Assembly: GCA_030698625.1 (NCBI GenBank)
Contig: JAUYMS010000028.1
Span: forward strand, 67,854-131,853
Reading direction: 5' to 3'
DNA from: Candidatus Omnitrophota bacterium
GTDB taxonomy: Bacteria > Omnitrophota > Omnitrophia > Omnitrophales > Aquincolibacteriaceae
DNA length: 64,000 nucleotides
How positions within the stretch are numbered: the first letter of the stretch is position 1; the number at the start of each line of letters is the position of its first letter. The position numbers and the translations under genes were made by a program. The notes beneath the pieces are model-generated. The model did not search any database and was not told the origin of the DNA. It saw only the letters and a program-made list of their open reading frames with translations. This document shows positions 8,340 through 16,734 of the stretch, one piece after another.

Positions 8340-9124
8340 CAGATCCTCAAAAGAGGTTCGAGGATTTCTTCGTAGACCCGGTGTACCTGCGTTTCAAGAA
8401 CCATCTATATAACTACGTTCGGCGAGTCGCCGAAGTCCGCCGAGAGCTGGGAACGCTCGGCCCATTGGGCGGAGGCATCGTGATGGAAGTAGGTTCGGGT
8501 GTTTCTCCTGTAGCCCCGGTTAGCGATAACGTCGTGTTCACGGATCTTTCGGTTCGCGCCATGACAACGCTCAGATCGCAGCACGGAGCCCGCCGCGTTA
8601 TGGCCATGAGTGCTACGGATATCCCGCTTCGTGATGGGAGTGTCGATGCGCTTGTTTCCTCTGAGGTCTTGGAGCACATTCCGGATGATGAAGCGGCATT
8701 TCGTGAGATGAATCGAGTGCTCAAAATTGGCGGCTCGCTGATAATCACCGTGCCCGTAAATCCAAAATACTTTACCTACGACGATGAGTTTGTAAAGCAT
8801 CAGAGGCGCTATGATGCCCGCGATCTGGTTGAGAGTTTGGAACGTAAAGGTTTTGCGATTGTGAAGATTTCAAAGGTTGCAGCCTTCCTCGAAAAAGTGA
8901 CCACGCTGTCCATCGTGATTGTGTTCCGATTGGTTCGCCCACTGCTCCACATGCGAGAGACTCGCGCCCAGGGAGATGCCGTACGCATGTTCTTGCAGTG
9001 CTTACTACCGGTATACCAGATTTTAAACTGGTTGTACTCCCTCATCATAGCTCTCGAGGCAAAGGTGATGCCGCTGGCGTTCACATCCATTCTTTTGATC
9101 CATGCCAGAAAAGTCCGCGCGTGA
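8318..9124 (+). CDS. Class I SAM-dependent methyltransferase
   Basis: 268 aa from ATG 8318; an upstream in-frame start at 8273 would sit inside the GT2 gene. It carries VMEVGSGVSPV (motif I), FTDLSVRAM, ATDIPLRDGSVDALVSSEVLEH (a common pattern in Methyltransf_11) and MNRVLKIGGSLIITVP. The C-terminal third is hydrophobic (residues about 195-255), suggesting membrane association or lipid-linked substrates. It probably methylates a glycan or polyprenyl-linked intermediate of this locus. The stop overlaps the GTG start of the next gene (GTGA). Confidence 0.88.
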   Translation: MPPISSVTDPQKRFEDFFVDPVYLRFKNHLYNYVRRVAEVRRELGTLGPLGGGIVMEVGSGVSPVAPVSDNVVFTDLSVRAMTTLRSQHGARRVMAMSATDIPLRDGSVDALVSSEVLEHIPDDEAAFREMNRVLKIGGSLIITVPVNPKYFTYDDEFVKHQRRYDARDLVESLERKGFAIVKISKVAAFLEKVTTLSIVIVFRLVRPLLHMRETRAQGDAVRMFLQCLLPVYQILNWLYSLIIALEAKVMPLAFTSILLIHARKVRA

Positions 9125-10515
9125 AGAAACGGTTACTTATCTTTCTTTTTCTCGCCCTGTGGCTGGTAACCAGCGTTGTTACGGTCTATCGGGCGCTCGA
9201 TAAGACGAACGATTTCGACACATTTTATGAGGCGGGACGAACTATGCTGGCAGGTGAGAGCCTCTACGCCGTATCAAGCGACGAGGAGCCTGCCCCGCTG
9301 GTCAGCCCGTTTCTTTACCCGCCCTTTGCGGCCTGTCTCTTTTCAGTTTTTGCTCGGCTGCCGATTGCCCCCTCGGCCTTTATCTGGAACACCGTCAGTG
9401 TTCTTGTGTTTAGCATTGCGATATGGCTGTCGGTATGGATATTGAAGCCTTCGGTGAGTGACGCATGGAATAGAGGGGGGTTTAGCGGCCGTTTTGACAC
9501 GCTATTCCTGGGTGCGGCGGCGGGTGCAATCGTCGTGGACAATCTCTCCATGGCGCAGGCCAATATTCTCGTATTCGCGCTAACCATGGGGGCAATTTTT
9601 TGCTGGTTCAAGGGGTTGCGCGTGATTGCGGGGGTCGCTTTGGCTTCGGCAGTTTGGATTAAGGTGACGCCGCTTTTTTTTCTGATCTATTTTGCCGCAA
9701 AGCGACGCTGGCGCATCGTCGTTGGCTTTCTTCTCGGAAGCATGCTTTTTGCAGTCGCGATCCCGGCTGTGACCATGGGATTAGAAACATCCATGAAGGC
9801 TCACGGTGATTGGGCGAGACGAATGCTCGGTCCCGCGAGTACGGAATGGCAGGGATGGGACCTTGAGGGTCAGATCAATCTGCTTAGTCCGAAAGGGGTC
9901 GACCCGGTTACGGGTAAGCTGCGCGATCGGGCGATACGCACGCGGGAAAGGCAGAGAAAGGCGAGGATCGATTATCTTCTCAATCAGAAAATTCAGAGTC
10001 TCGACGCAACTCTGGCCCGGTTATTTTTAAAGGACCGCCGCGAATACGGCTATAATTATGCCTATCCGGTCAGTAATGCGAGAAAGTATGATGGGTTACC
10101 CGTTTTGGGCCGGGGTATTCCCGAAGAATGGCTCGGGCTTTTTTTAAGCGGAATACTGGGCCTGTTCCTGTTTATGTTTGCGGGGGCTTGCTGGATCTTC
10201 GGGGCGCGACGGGGTGGAAGTCCTGAAAATGAGATCTCTTTTGTCTTTTTGACGATGACGCTTCTGGCCATGTTCGTGCGAAGTCATCACTATATCGTCT
10301 GGCTCTTTCCGTTTCTGGTGGCTCTCGGCACTTATACGAGCCGGCCGCGTCATCAATGGTTCCTGCTCTGGTGTGTTCGACTGGGTATCGTGCTCTATTT
10401 TGCGCAAGCCTTACCGTATGGTAAAGCAGTCGGGATGGGGACTTTAGCCAATGTCATCCTGTGGGCGGGATTCGGGACGGTCGCATTACGATCCTCGCTT
10501 AGCGCGAGATCGTAA
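9121..10515 (+). CDS. GT87-like (DUF2029) membrane glycosyltransferase
   Basis: 464 aa, GTG start at 9121 giving VKKRLLIFLFLALWLVTSVV, a first membrane helix that overlaps the upstream stop (GTGA). The longer in-frame start at 8998 would be inside the methyltransferase gene. FDTFYEAGRTMLAGESLY followed by FLYPPFAACLFSVFARLP is the diagnostic first-loop pattern of GT87/DUF2029 mannosyltransferase-like proteins, with the Asp expected to be catalytic. About ten hydrophobic segments follow, with an extended soluble loop near residues 230-325. It should use a polyprenyl-phosphate sugar donor on the outer face of the inner membrane. It converges with, and overlaps by 17 bases, the minus-strand GT2. 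Confidence 0.85.
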   Translation: MKKRLLIFLFLALWLVTSVVTVYRALDKTNDFDTFYEAGRTMLAGESLYAVSSDEEPAPLVSPFLYPPFAACLFSVFARLPIAPSAFIWNTVSVLVFSIAIWLSVWILKPSVSDAWNRGGFSGRFDTLFLGAAAGAIVVDNLSMAQANILVFALTMGAIFCWFKGLRVIAGVALASAVWIKVTPLFFLIYFAAKRRWRIVVGFLLGSMLFAVAIPAVTMGLETSMKAHGDWARRMLGPASTEWQGWDLEGQINLLSPKGVDPVTGKLRDRAIRTRERQRKARIDYLLNQKIQSLDATLARLFLKDRREYGYNYAYPVSNARKYDGLPVLGRGIPEEWLGLFLSGILGLFLFMFAGACWIFGARRGGSPENEISFVFLTMTLLAMFVRSHHYIVWLFPFLVALGTYTSRPRHQWFLLWCVRLGIVLYFAQALPYGKAVGMGTLANVILWAGFGTVALRSSLSARS

Positions 10516-11290
10516 CGGGTTCTTCAGTGTGTGGGACAATCGCCGGTTTCACGGAGGGCCTATAATCCCGTGACTTACGCAGAGAAAGAAAGCGGAAGGC
10601 GTCCAGTAGCGCGTGGGACATGATGCGCATATTCAACGAAGATTTTCCCCACTTTCTGCCGCGGTGATTGGACGGGACTTCCTTAACTTTCAAGCCGAGA
10701 TCATAGGCCTTGATAATAATCTCGGGAAGCATGAAGAGCGATTTGGATTGTATGTCAATGTTGCGAATGAGGTCGCTTTTCCAGGCCTGAGACCAATTGT
10801 AATCATTGACGCGTAACTTGAATAAGAAGTTCAGTAGAAAAATATAGATCACGGATAGGAAAAAGCGGTGCAGCTTGTAAGCGTTGCGCTGCCAGCGGAC
10901 ACCGAGAACCACGTCTGCATGTTCATCACCCTTCGCCAACAAGGGTGCGACAAAGGAGGGTATCTCAGAGCAGTCGAACTCCTCATCGGCCCCTACGTAC
11001 ATAAAGTACTTGCCGCGAGCTTTGCGGAACCCGTCACGCATTGACTGGTTATACCCCATGTTCTTGTCATGGAGAATGAGTTGGGTTTCCGGGTACTGTT
11101 TGGCTAGACCCTGGATAACTTCACGCGTCCTATCTTGGCTCCCGTCCTCAATGACAATAACTTCCCAGCGCCAGTCGCGGTGGGCCTCGAGTGACTGGTA
11201 GAGGTCACGAAACACCCCCGTAATGTTGAGTTCTTCATTGTAAACGGGAATAATGAAGGATACCTGCGGAATTAATTCTTGGCTGGTCAT
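10499..11290 (-). CDS. Glycosyltransferase family 2, only minus-strand gene of the locus
   Basis: 263 aa, start ATG read as CAT at 11288-11290. VSFIIPVYNEELNI, VIVIEDGSQDRT, DKNMGYNQSMRDGF and MYVGADEEF (DxD position) are standard GT2 motifs. The FKLRVNDYNWSQAWKSD stretch takes the place of the usual GxR/K loop. A hydrophobic segment near residues 150-170 is common in the polyprenyl-phosphate glycosyltransferase subgroup. Its 3' end overlaps the end of the GT87 gene by 17 bases, and it shares the upstream region 11291-11386 with the rightward operon, so the two are divergently transcribed. Confidence 0.9.
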   Translation of the reverse strand: MTSQELIPQVSFIIPVYNEELNITGVFRDLYQSLEAHRDWRWEVIVIEDGSQDRTREVIQGLAKQYPETQLILHDKNMGYNQSMRDGFRKARGKYFMYVGADEEFDCSEIPSFVAPLLAKGDEHADVVLGVRWQRNAYKLHRFFLSVIYIFLLNFLFKLRVNDYNWSQAWKSDLIRNIDIQSKSLFMLPEIIIKAYDLGLKVKEVPSNHRGRKWGKSSLNMRIMSHALLDAFRFLSLRKSRDYRPSVKPAIVPHTEEPVTISR

Positions 11291-11386
11291 GCGTGTAAAA
11301 ATAGCTAAAACCCTTTAGAATGTCAAGGCTTAAAAGGATTTTGACCTTGAGGCTATTTTTGATAAGCTATGACCCGGACTAAACTT
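11291..11386. promoter_or_regulatory. Divergent intergenic region with 9-bp inverted repeat and weak promoter
   Basis: AT-rich spacer between divergent glycosyltransferase genes. A perfect inverted repeat AAAAATAGC (11297-11305) / GCTATTTTT (11352-11360) brackets the centre, a layout suited to a dimeric regulator or to DNA looping. TTGACC at 11341-11346 is a possible -35 box; 16 bases later TAAGCT is a poor -10. If real, transcription would start near 11375, which supports the start codon at 11387 over 11369. No clear Shine-Dalgarno precedes either start. Confidence 0.4.
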
Positions 11387-12256
11387 ATGAAAACTCTGAA
11401 CGTACGTATCGTGATTCTTAATTATAACGGCCGCCAGCTGCTAGGGCAGTGCTTGCCGAGTGTCGTAGAAGCGGCGCGGCGCGCGTCCCATAGGACGGCC
11501 GTGACGGTCTTGGACAATTGCAGCGCCGACGACGGTCCCGAATTTGTCCGGCTAGAATTTCCTTCCGTCGATGTGGTTGCGGCCCCTGAGAACAAGGTTC
11601 TCTGCTCCTACAATGACTACCTCGCGAATATAGATGACGATGTAGTTATTCTTCTCAATAATGATATCCGTGTTGACGAGAATTTTGTCGACCCTCTTGT
11701 GAATAGGTTCGCTTCGGATGGTAGCACTTTTTTGGTGGCGCCTCGCGTCATGACGTTTGACGGTAAGTCGGTTGAGGCTGGGCGCAGTAAGGGCGGCGTC
11801 AGATGGGGACTCTTCTGGTGCAGTGCCCGTTACCCGGGTTATGAGGATGATTTGAATCAGCCGGGAGAAACTTTCTCATCAGGGTTCGGGGCGTTTTCGC
11901 GCAAGCGTTTTGTCGAACTTGGGGGCTACGATGAGAGGTATTTACCGGGCATACTCGAAGACGTGGATCTGTGCCTGCGCGCGAGCAGGAAGGGGTGGGG
12001 ACTTTACTATGAGCCTCTTAGCATCGTTTACCATGTGGGCCAAGCCAGTTTTAAAAGGGAGTTTGGAAGCCGGAAGATGGCCGTTATGGCAAGCAGGAAC
12101 ACGTTTCTTTTTATGTGGAAGAACTATAACGGCCTGAGATTTTGGGCTACGCATATTTTCCTACTCCCCTTGCGCCTGGTGTTTGCGCTTATGCGCGGGA
12201 ATTCTGCGCTTCTTGCCGGTTTTTTTGCAGCTGTTACCATGAGAAAGAAACTATGA
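11387..12256 (+). CDS. Glycosyltransferase family 2 (WbbL-like rhamnosyltransferase group)
   Basis: 289 aa from ATG 11387 (ATG 11369 is also in frame). RIVILNYNGRQLL, VLDNCSADDG, PENKVLCSYNDYL, ILLNNDIRV (DxD equivalent NND) and GILEDVDLCLRASRKGW (catalytic ED, then the RxxxxGW motif) are hallmarks of the WbbL/rhamnosyltransferase GT2 group. The C terminus has one hydrophobic stretch (about 255-285). It should add a sugar to a lipid-linked glycan in the cytoplasm. The stop overlaps the next start (ATGA at 12253-12256). Confidence 0.9.
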   Translation: MKTLNVRIVILNYNGRQLLGQCLPSVVEAARRASHRTAVTVLDNCSADDGPEFVRLEFPSVDVVAAPENKVLCSYNDYLANIDDDVVILLNNDIRVDENFVDPLVNRFASDGSTFLVAPRVMTFDGKSVEAGRSKGGVRWGLFWCSARYPGYEDDLNQPGETFSSGFGAFSRKRFVELGGYDERYLPGILEDVDLCLRASRKGWGLYYEPLSIVYHVGQASFKREFGSRKMAVMASRNTFLFMWKNYNGLRFWATHIFLLPLRLVFALMRGNSALLAGFFAAVTMRKKL

Positions 12257-13005
12257 AACTATCCGTTGCCGTTATCACGCGCGATGAAGAGCGGAATATC
12301 GAAGGCTGCCTCGATTCCGTAAAGTGGGCCGACGAAATTATTGTTGTCGACGGCGGAAGTTCGGACCGTACCCGGGAATTAGCGCGAAAATTCACGTCGA
12401 AGGTGTACGAGATCCCGTTTCAGGACTTCTCGACACAAAAGAACAGCGCCCTCGATAAGACAACGGGGGACTGGGTGTTTTTTATCGACGCCGACGAGAG
12501 AGTGAGCGCGGAACTTGCCGATCGCCTGAGGCGTGTTATTAGGGACGATGAACTCGGAGTCGTTTATGGGGTGAGGCGTAACAACTATTTTCTCGGTAAA
12601 CCGCTTAGGTTCGGAGGGAGCCAGCGGGACTATCCGATTCGTCTATTTCCCCGCGGAAAGGCGCGCTTTGAACAACCGATTCATGAGCGTGTGGTGTCCG
12701 AACTTCCCACAAAATTACTTCAGGAGACGTTGATTCATCTGAGTACGCCCGACTGGGATCATTACCGCAGAAAGCTGGAGCTGTACACGGCCTTGGAGGC
12801 CGGATTTCTCAGAGAGCTCGGGAAGCGAAGAAGCTTAGTCGATGTTATTGGCCGCCCAATCGCGAAATTTTTCCACATTTATCTTTGGATGTTCGGATTT
12901 CTTGACGGATGGGTAGGCTTGCAGTACGCTGCTGTGTCTTCCTATTATGAGTACCTAAAAAACAGACGCTTCCGCGACGGCGATATGAAGGTTCAAAAAG
13001 AATGA
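12253..13005 (+). CDS. GT2, WaaE/KdtX-like LPS core glucosyltransferase family
   Basis: 250 aa; ATG 12253 overlaps the upstream stop. The far-upstream in-frame start at 12142 is rejected because it lies inside the preceding gene. Motifs are LSVAVITRDEERNIEGCLDSVKWADEI, VVDGGSSDRT, KNSALDKTTGDWVFFIDADERVS (DAD) and QPIHERV. This combination is typical of the WaaE/KdtX family that puts glucose on the inner-core heptose of lipopolysaccharide, and of many uncharacterised relatives in capsule clusters. A second member of this family is encoded at 21505-22284. Its 3' end overlaps the O-antigen ligase gene (ATGA). Confidence 0.9.
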   Translation: MKLSVAVITRDEERNIEGCLDSVKWADEIIVVDGGSSDRTRELARKFTSKVYEIPFQDFSTQKNSALDKTTGDWVFFIDADERVSAELADRLRRVIRDDELGVVYGVRRNNYFLGKPLRFGGSQRDYPIRLFPRGKARFEQPIHERVVSELPTKLLQETLIHLSTPDWDHYRRKLELYTALEAGFLRELGKRRSLVDVIGRPIAKFFHIYLWMFGFLDGWVGLQYAAVSSYYEYLKNRRFRDGDMKVQKE

Positions 13006-14225
13006 ATTTGATGAATCGAGTTCTGCTTGTAGGTTTATGCGTGCTTTGGGCAGGGCTGACATTTTCGCAGGCCTGTGTTGAAATAGCCTTTTGTGCGACA
13101 TTCGGGTTGTGGCTGCTTTGGATTATCTCCAAGCATGATTTCGGAGTGTTGTGGAGCGAATCGGCCAAGGCCTACCTTGTGCCGCTTTATGGGTACATGC
13201 TCCTGGTAATTCTTACTTCGTTTATGACGGAACATCCGCCTCAGACTTTGCGCGGTCTGTTGAAGGTCGGCCAGCAGATCGCTATTTTTTTTCTCACAGC
13301 AGACATCTTGAAGACGGAGAAAAACCGCAAGACCTTTGAGTTTGTCTTCCTGATTGTCTTTTTTGTGGTCCTCTTCGATGTATTGGTGCAATATTTTTGG
13401 GGACAGGATTTGATACGGGGGTTCCGGGGCGTCGATGCGAGTGCAGGTATACGCGTAACAGGTTCGTTCAAGAACTACGGTTTTCTCGCCGTGTTTCTGA
13501 TGCTGACGATTCCGGTGGTCTTCATGTGGGGCTACAGAAAGCCGTGGAGGATCGGGAAGTGGGTATTGCCGTCGTGGTTGTATTTGTTCGGTGCAGCATG
13601 CGGCACAGTGCTCATCTATTTGACACGATCCCGAGGCGCCATGCTCGCGTGTGCGGCAGGCATTGTGCTGTTTGTTTTGCTGGCACGAAAGTGGAAGATC
13701 CTCGTTGGCATTCTTGTCCTGGGTGGCTTGTCGCTGTTGGTCATGCCCAAAGGGATGGTTATTCACCTGGATATTGAGGGCAAAGAGCAGTCGATGGTCG
13801 AGCGCTTCTACCTATGGGAACGCGCTCTGCAGGTTATCAAGGCCAAGCCTTTGACGGGAACCGGAATCAATACCTACGCGGTTTCGCATCAGAAATACGA
13901 TAAGACTCAGAGTTGGCGGGTCCGGAATTATTATGCCCATAATGGATACCTCCAAATGGCGGCGGAAACAGGCTTACCGAGCCTTTTTCTATTTCTCGTA
14001 TTTGTCCTGACCTTTTTCTGGCGCGCGCATCAGGCAAGCCGTAGAGGGGATCCCAACGAGGCACTGGCAGGTTTGGGTATTGCTCTGGGCCTCGTCAATT
14101 TCCTGTTTTTTGCCGCTCTCGATACCAGTCTTCATAACCCCTTACCAGTTATGACGTTTTGGCTTGTGGCGGGTTGGCAATACGCCCGCCTGAGAGATGT
14201 GACGACTACCGCAATCCTGTCTTGA
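13002..14225 (+). CDS. O-antigen ligase / polymerase-like membrane protein (Wzy_C family)
   Basis: 407 aa with about ten to twelve membrane helices. The Wzy_C/RfaL signature region is present: IYLTRSRGAM (residues about 205-215), a periplasmic loop with MVERFYLWERALQVIKAKPLTGTGINTY, then RVRNYYAHNGYLQMAAETGLPSL, containing the His that is conserved in the large periplasmic loop. Such proteins join polyprenyl-linked glycan to lipid A core or polymerise repeat units at the outer face of the inner membrane. Whether it acts as ligase (WaaL) or polymerase (Wzy) cannot be told. Starts at ATGA overlap; the stop lies inside the -35 box of the next promoter. Confidence 0.88.
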   Translation: MNLMNRVLLVGLCVLWAGLTFSQACVEIAFCATFGLWLLWIISKHDFGVLWSESAKAYLVPLYGYMLLVILTSFMTEHPPQTLRGLLKVGQQIAIFFLTADILKTEKNRKTFEFVFLIVFFVVLFDVLVQYFWGQDLIRGFRGVDASAGIRVTGSFKNYGFLAVFLMLTIPVVFMWGYRKPWRIGKWVLPSWLYLFGAACGTVLIYLTRSRGAMLACAAGIVLFVLLARKWKILVGILVLGGLSLLVMPKGMVIHLDIEGKEQSMVERFYLWERALQVIKAKPLTGTGINTYAVSHQKYDKTQSWRVRNYYAHNGYLQMAAETGLPSLFLFLVFVLTFFWRAHQASRRGDPNEALAGLGIALGLVNFLFFAALDTSLHNPLPVMTFWLVAGWQYARLRDVTTTAILS

Positions 14226-14250
14226 CTACGACCCCTAAATTCTGTAATAT
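14222..14250 (+). promoter_or_regulatory. Sigma70-type promoter upstream of carbamoyltransferase gene
   Basis: TTGACT (14222-14227) and TAATAT (14245-14250) are separated by 17 bases, the ideal spacing. The -35 box contains the TGA stop codon of the O-antigen ligase gene. The 70-base spacer 14226-14295 is AT-rich and is the largest gap in this part of the locus. This would give the carbamoyltransferase/SxtJ/SxtK group its own transcript. Confidence 0.6.
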
Positions 14251-14295
14251 CAACAGTTTAGCATAGAATCTTCCAGAAGGGTGTACCCGGTAGCC

Positions 14296-16116
14296 ATGAC
14301 CCATATCTTAGGGATTTCTGCGTTTTATCACGATAGTGCCGCGTGTCTGGTTCGGGACGGTCAAATTGTCGCCGCTGCTCAGGAAGAGCGGTTCACGCGG
14401 AAGAAGCATGATGCGTCGTTTCCGAAGTGCGCAATCGATTATTGCCTGCAAGAAGGCGGCATTACGGTTGCTGACTTGGACTATGTCACGTTTTACGACA
14501 AGCCGCTCCTCAAATTTGAGCGTATCCTGGAAACTTACATGGCCTTTGCGCCGGTCGGGATCCAGTCCTTCCTAAAAGCCCTTCCTATTTGGATTAAGCA
14601 GAAGCTCTGGACGAAGGATCAAATCAGCGACAAGCTCGGGTTCACCGGCAAGATTCTCTTCACGGAGCATCACGAATCGCACGCAGCTTCTGCGTTTTTT
14701 CCCTCACCCTTTCAAGAGGCGGCCGTTCTGACTATGGACGGCGTCGGCGAGTGGGCGACGACAAGTTACGGCGTAGGTGAGGGAAACCGACTGCGTTTGG
14801 ATGCAGAAATTAGGTTCCCGCACTCCTTAGGCCTTCTTTATTCTGCATTTACGTATTACACGGGCTTTCGGGTTAATTCGGGTGAGTACAAGGTTATGGG
14901 GTTGGCGCCATATGGGGAACCGAAGTATGCCGCTACAATTTTCTCTGAGCTCATCGACTTGAAGGAAGATGGTTCATTCAAATTGAACATGAAATACTTC
15001 AACTATTGCGCCGGACTTGCCATGACCAATAGGCATTTCAGCAAACTGTTCGGTGCGCCGCCGAGAAAGCCTGAGTCAAAAATCACACAGCGTGAAATGG
15101 ATCTTGCCAGCTCGGTGCAGGTTGTGACCGAGGAGGTTATGCTTCGAATCGCACGCCATGTGCACCGGGTTACCGGTAAGAAGAACCTCTGCCTGGCAGG
15201 CGGTGTGGCATTAAATTGTGTCGCCAACGGGCGGATTCTGCGTGAGGGACCCTATGAAAAAATATGGATTCAGCCGGCGGCCGGAGATGCGGGCGGGGCA
15301 CTCGGAGCGGCGTTGTTTACGTGGCATCATTATCTCGGCAATAGCCGTAAAGTTGACGGCGAACACGATAGCGTTTCAGCGTCTTCGCTCGGGCCCGGCT
15401 ATGACAGCGTTGCGATTGAAAAATATTTGACGGAAGCCTCAATCCCTCACGAACGTGTTTCGGACGAGGAACTGATTGAGCGGGTTGCGGATCTAATCGC
15501 AACCGAGAATGTCCTCGGATGGTTCCAGGGCCGTATGGAGTTTGGCCCGAGGGCCCTTGGGAGCCGTTCGATTATCGGAGACGCGCGTTCGTCAAAAATG
15601 CAGGAGGTGATGAACCTGAAAATTAAATTCAGAGAGAGCTTTCGCCCCTTTGCGCCGTCCGTTCTTCGCGAAAATGTCTCTGACTACTTCAATATGGATT
15701 GTGATAGCCCGTATATGCAGCTTGTGGCACCCGTCAAAGAGGAAGTGCGGCTGCCGCTCTCTTCTGACACGAAGGCATTGATTGGGTTCGCGAGGCTCAA
15801 TACTGTTCGCTCGAAAATACCAGCGGTGACTCATGTGGACTATTCGGCGCGAATTCAGACTGTCACGGCCGAGGAACACCCGCTTTACTATCGCATGATG
15901 CGGCGCTTCAACGAAAAGTACGGATGCCCCGTGATTATCAATACGTCGTTTAACGTGAGAGGCGAGCCGATTGTGTGCACGCCTCAGGACGCCTACCGTT
16001 GTTTTATGAGAACAAACATGGATTATCTTGTGCTTGGGAATTTTCTCATAGAGAAGAGCAAGCAAAAACCGCTCGATGGGGATGTCGACTGGAAGCGCGA
16101 ATTCGAGTTGGATTGA
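14296..16116 (+). CDS. O-carbamoyltransferase, NodU/TobZ/SxtI family
   Basis: 606 aa, the usual length. ATG 14296 is preferred (MTHILGISAFYHDSAACLV); an in-frame GTG lies at 14281. The N-terminal Kae1-like domain has the metal-binding HHESHAASAFF motif, followed by VLTMDGVGEWATTS and KVMGLAPYG. LCLAGGVALNCVANGRI and PAAGDAGGALGAAL belong to the ATP/carbamoyl-adenylate site. The YrdC-like C-terminal domain has FQGRMEFGPRALGSRSII and INTSFNVRGEPIVCTP. Family enzymes convert carbamoyl phosphate and ATP to carbamoyl adenylate and pass the carbamoyl group to a hydroxyl. The target here is probably a sugar of the surface glycan. The two small genes that follow are its usual partners. Confidence 0.95.
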   Translation: MTHILGISAFYHDSAACLVRDGQIVAAAQEERFTRKKHDASFPKCAIDYCLQEGGITVADLDYVTFYDKPLLKFERILETYMAFAPVGIQSFLKALPIWIKQKLWTKDQISDKLGFTGKILFTEHHESHAASAFFPSPFQEAAVLTMDGVGEWATTSYGVGEGNRLRLDAEIRFPHSLGLLYSAFTYYTGFRVNSGEYKVMGLAPYGEPKYAATIFSELIDLKEDGSFKLNMKYFNYCAGLAMTNRHFSKLFGAPPRKPESKITQREMDLASSVQVVTEEVMLRIARHVHRVTGKKNLCLAGGVALNCVANGRILREGPYEKIWIQPAAGDAGGALGAALFTWHHYLGNSRKVDGEHDSVSASSLGPGYDSVAIEKYLTEASIPHERVSDEELIERVADLIATENVLGWFQGRMEFGPRALGSRSIIGDARSSKMQEVMNLKIKFRESFRPFAPSVLRENVSDYFNMDCDSPYMQLVAPVKEEVRLPLSSDTKALIGFARLNTVRSKIPAVTHVDYSARIQTVTAEEHPLYYRMMRRFNEKYGCPVIINTSFNVRGEPIVCTPQDAYRCFMRTNMDYLVLGNFLIEKSKQKPLDGDVDWKREFELD

Positions 16117-16125
16117 GGAGGCAGA

Positions 16126-16542
16126 ATGGAATTGTGGAATGACATTATGAAAATGAACGGCACAAAAAAGCAACTGCGGGAGTTCGGTTTGCTCGTCGGC
16201 GGCGTGCTGACCGTGCTTGGGGGCTTATTGCTGTGGCGGCAGAAAGAAATATACTGGCTGTTTGGTTCTATCGGCCTTGTCTTAATCGCGGGGGGCCTGA
16301 CCGTCCCGCTCGCGTTGAAACATCTTTACAAGGTTTGGATGTCTCTGGCGCTCTGCATGGGGTGGGTTATGACACGGGTAATTTTAAGCGTCCTTTTTTA
16401 TCTTGTGATTTCTCCGATTTCATTGATTTCACGGTTATTCGGCGCCAAGTATCTGGACCTAAGCTTCAAAAGCTCAGACGATAGCTGCTGGATAATGAGA
16501 CAGCATCAGCCCTCGCATGAAAGTTACGAGAAGCAGTTTTAA
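16126..16542 (+). CDS. SxtJ-family small membrane protein
   Basis: 138 aa with a good AGGAGG ribosome site at 16116-16121. Three hydrophobic segments (residues about 20-40, 43-62 and 70-105) precede a short polar tail (FSSxDDSCW-like SFKSSDDSCWIMRQ). Length, helix pattern and location directly after an SxtI-type carbamoyltransferase match the SxtJ family first named from saxitoxin clusters and found beside carbamoyltransferases in many bacteria. Biochemical role unknown; I infer a membrane scaffold or partner for the carbamoyltransferase. Confidence 0.85.
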   Translation: MELWNDIMKMNGTKKQLREFGLLVGGVLTVLGGLLLWRQKEIYWLFGSIGLVLIAGGLTVPLALKHLYKVWMSLALCMGWVMTRVILSVLFYLVISPISLISRLFGAKYLDLSFKSSDDSCWIMRQHQPSHESYEKQF

Positions 16543-16566
16543 CAACGCTATCAACAGGAGGAAGAA

Positions 16567-16725
16567 ATGGGGAAGTTGAGTATCCTAGGTGAATTTTGGG
16601 ATTTTCTGAAAGTTCGCAAGAAATGGTGGCTGGCCCCGATTGTGATCGTTTTGGTCTTGCTGGGCGGCCTTATTGTCTTTACAGAAAGTTCCGCGTTAGC
16701 ACCGTTCATCTATACCCTGTTTTAA
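16567..16725 (+). CDS. DUF5989 / SxtK-like single-helix membrane protein
   Basis: 52 aa: starts MGKLSILGEFWDFLKV, then basic RKKWW, a single membrane helix (LAPIVIVLVLLGGLIVF) and the conserved end ESSALAPFIYTLF, terminating with TAA at 16723-16725. A strong AGGAGG lies at 16555-16560. The K-K-W-W start of the helix and the ALAPFIYTLF ending are the recognisable family features. Together with the two genes upstream it forms the carbamoyltransferase-SxtJ-SxtK trio. It is easily missed because of its size. Confidence 0.88.
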   Translation: MGKLSILGEFWDFLKVRKKWWLAPIVIVLVLLGGLIVFTESSALAPFIYTLF

Positions 16726-16734
16726 AAAAGCAAC

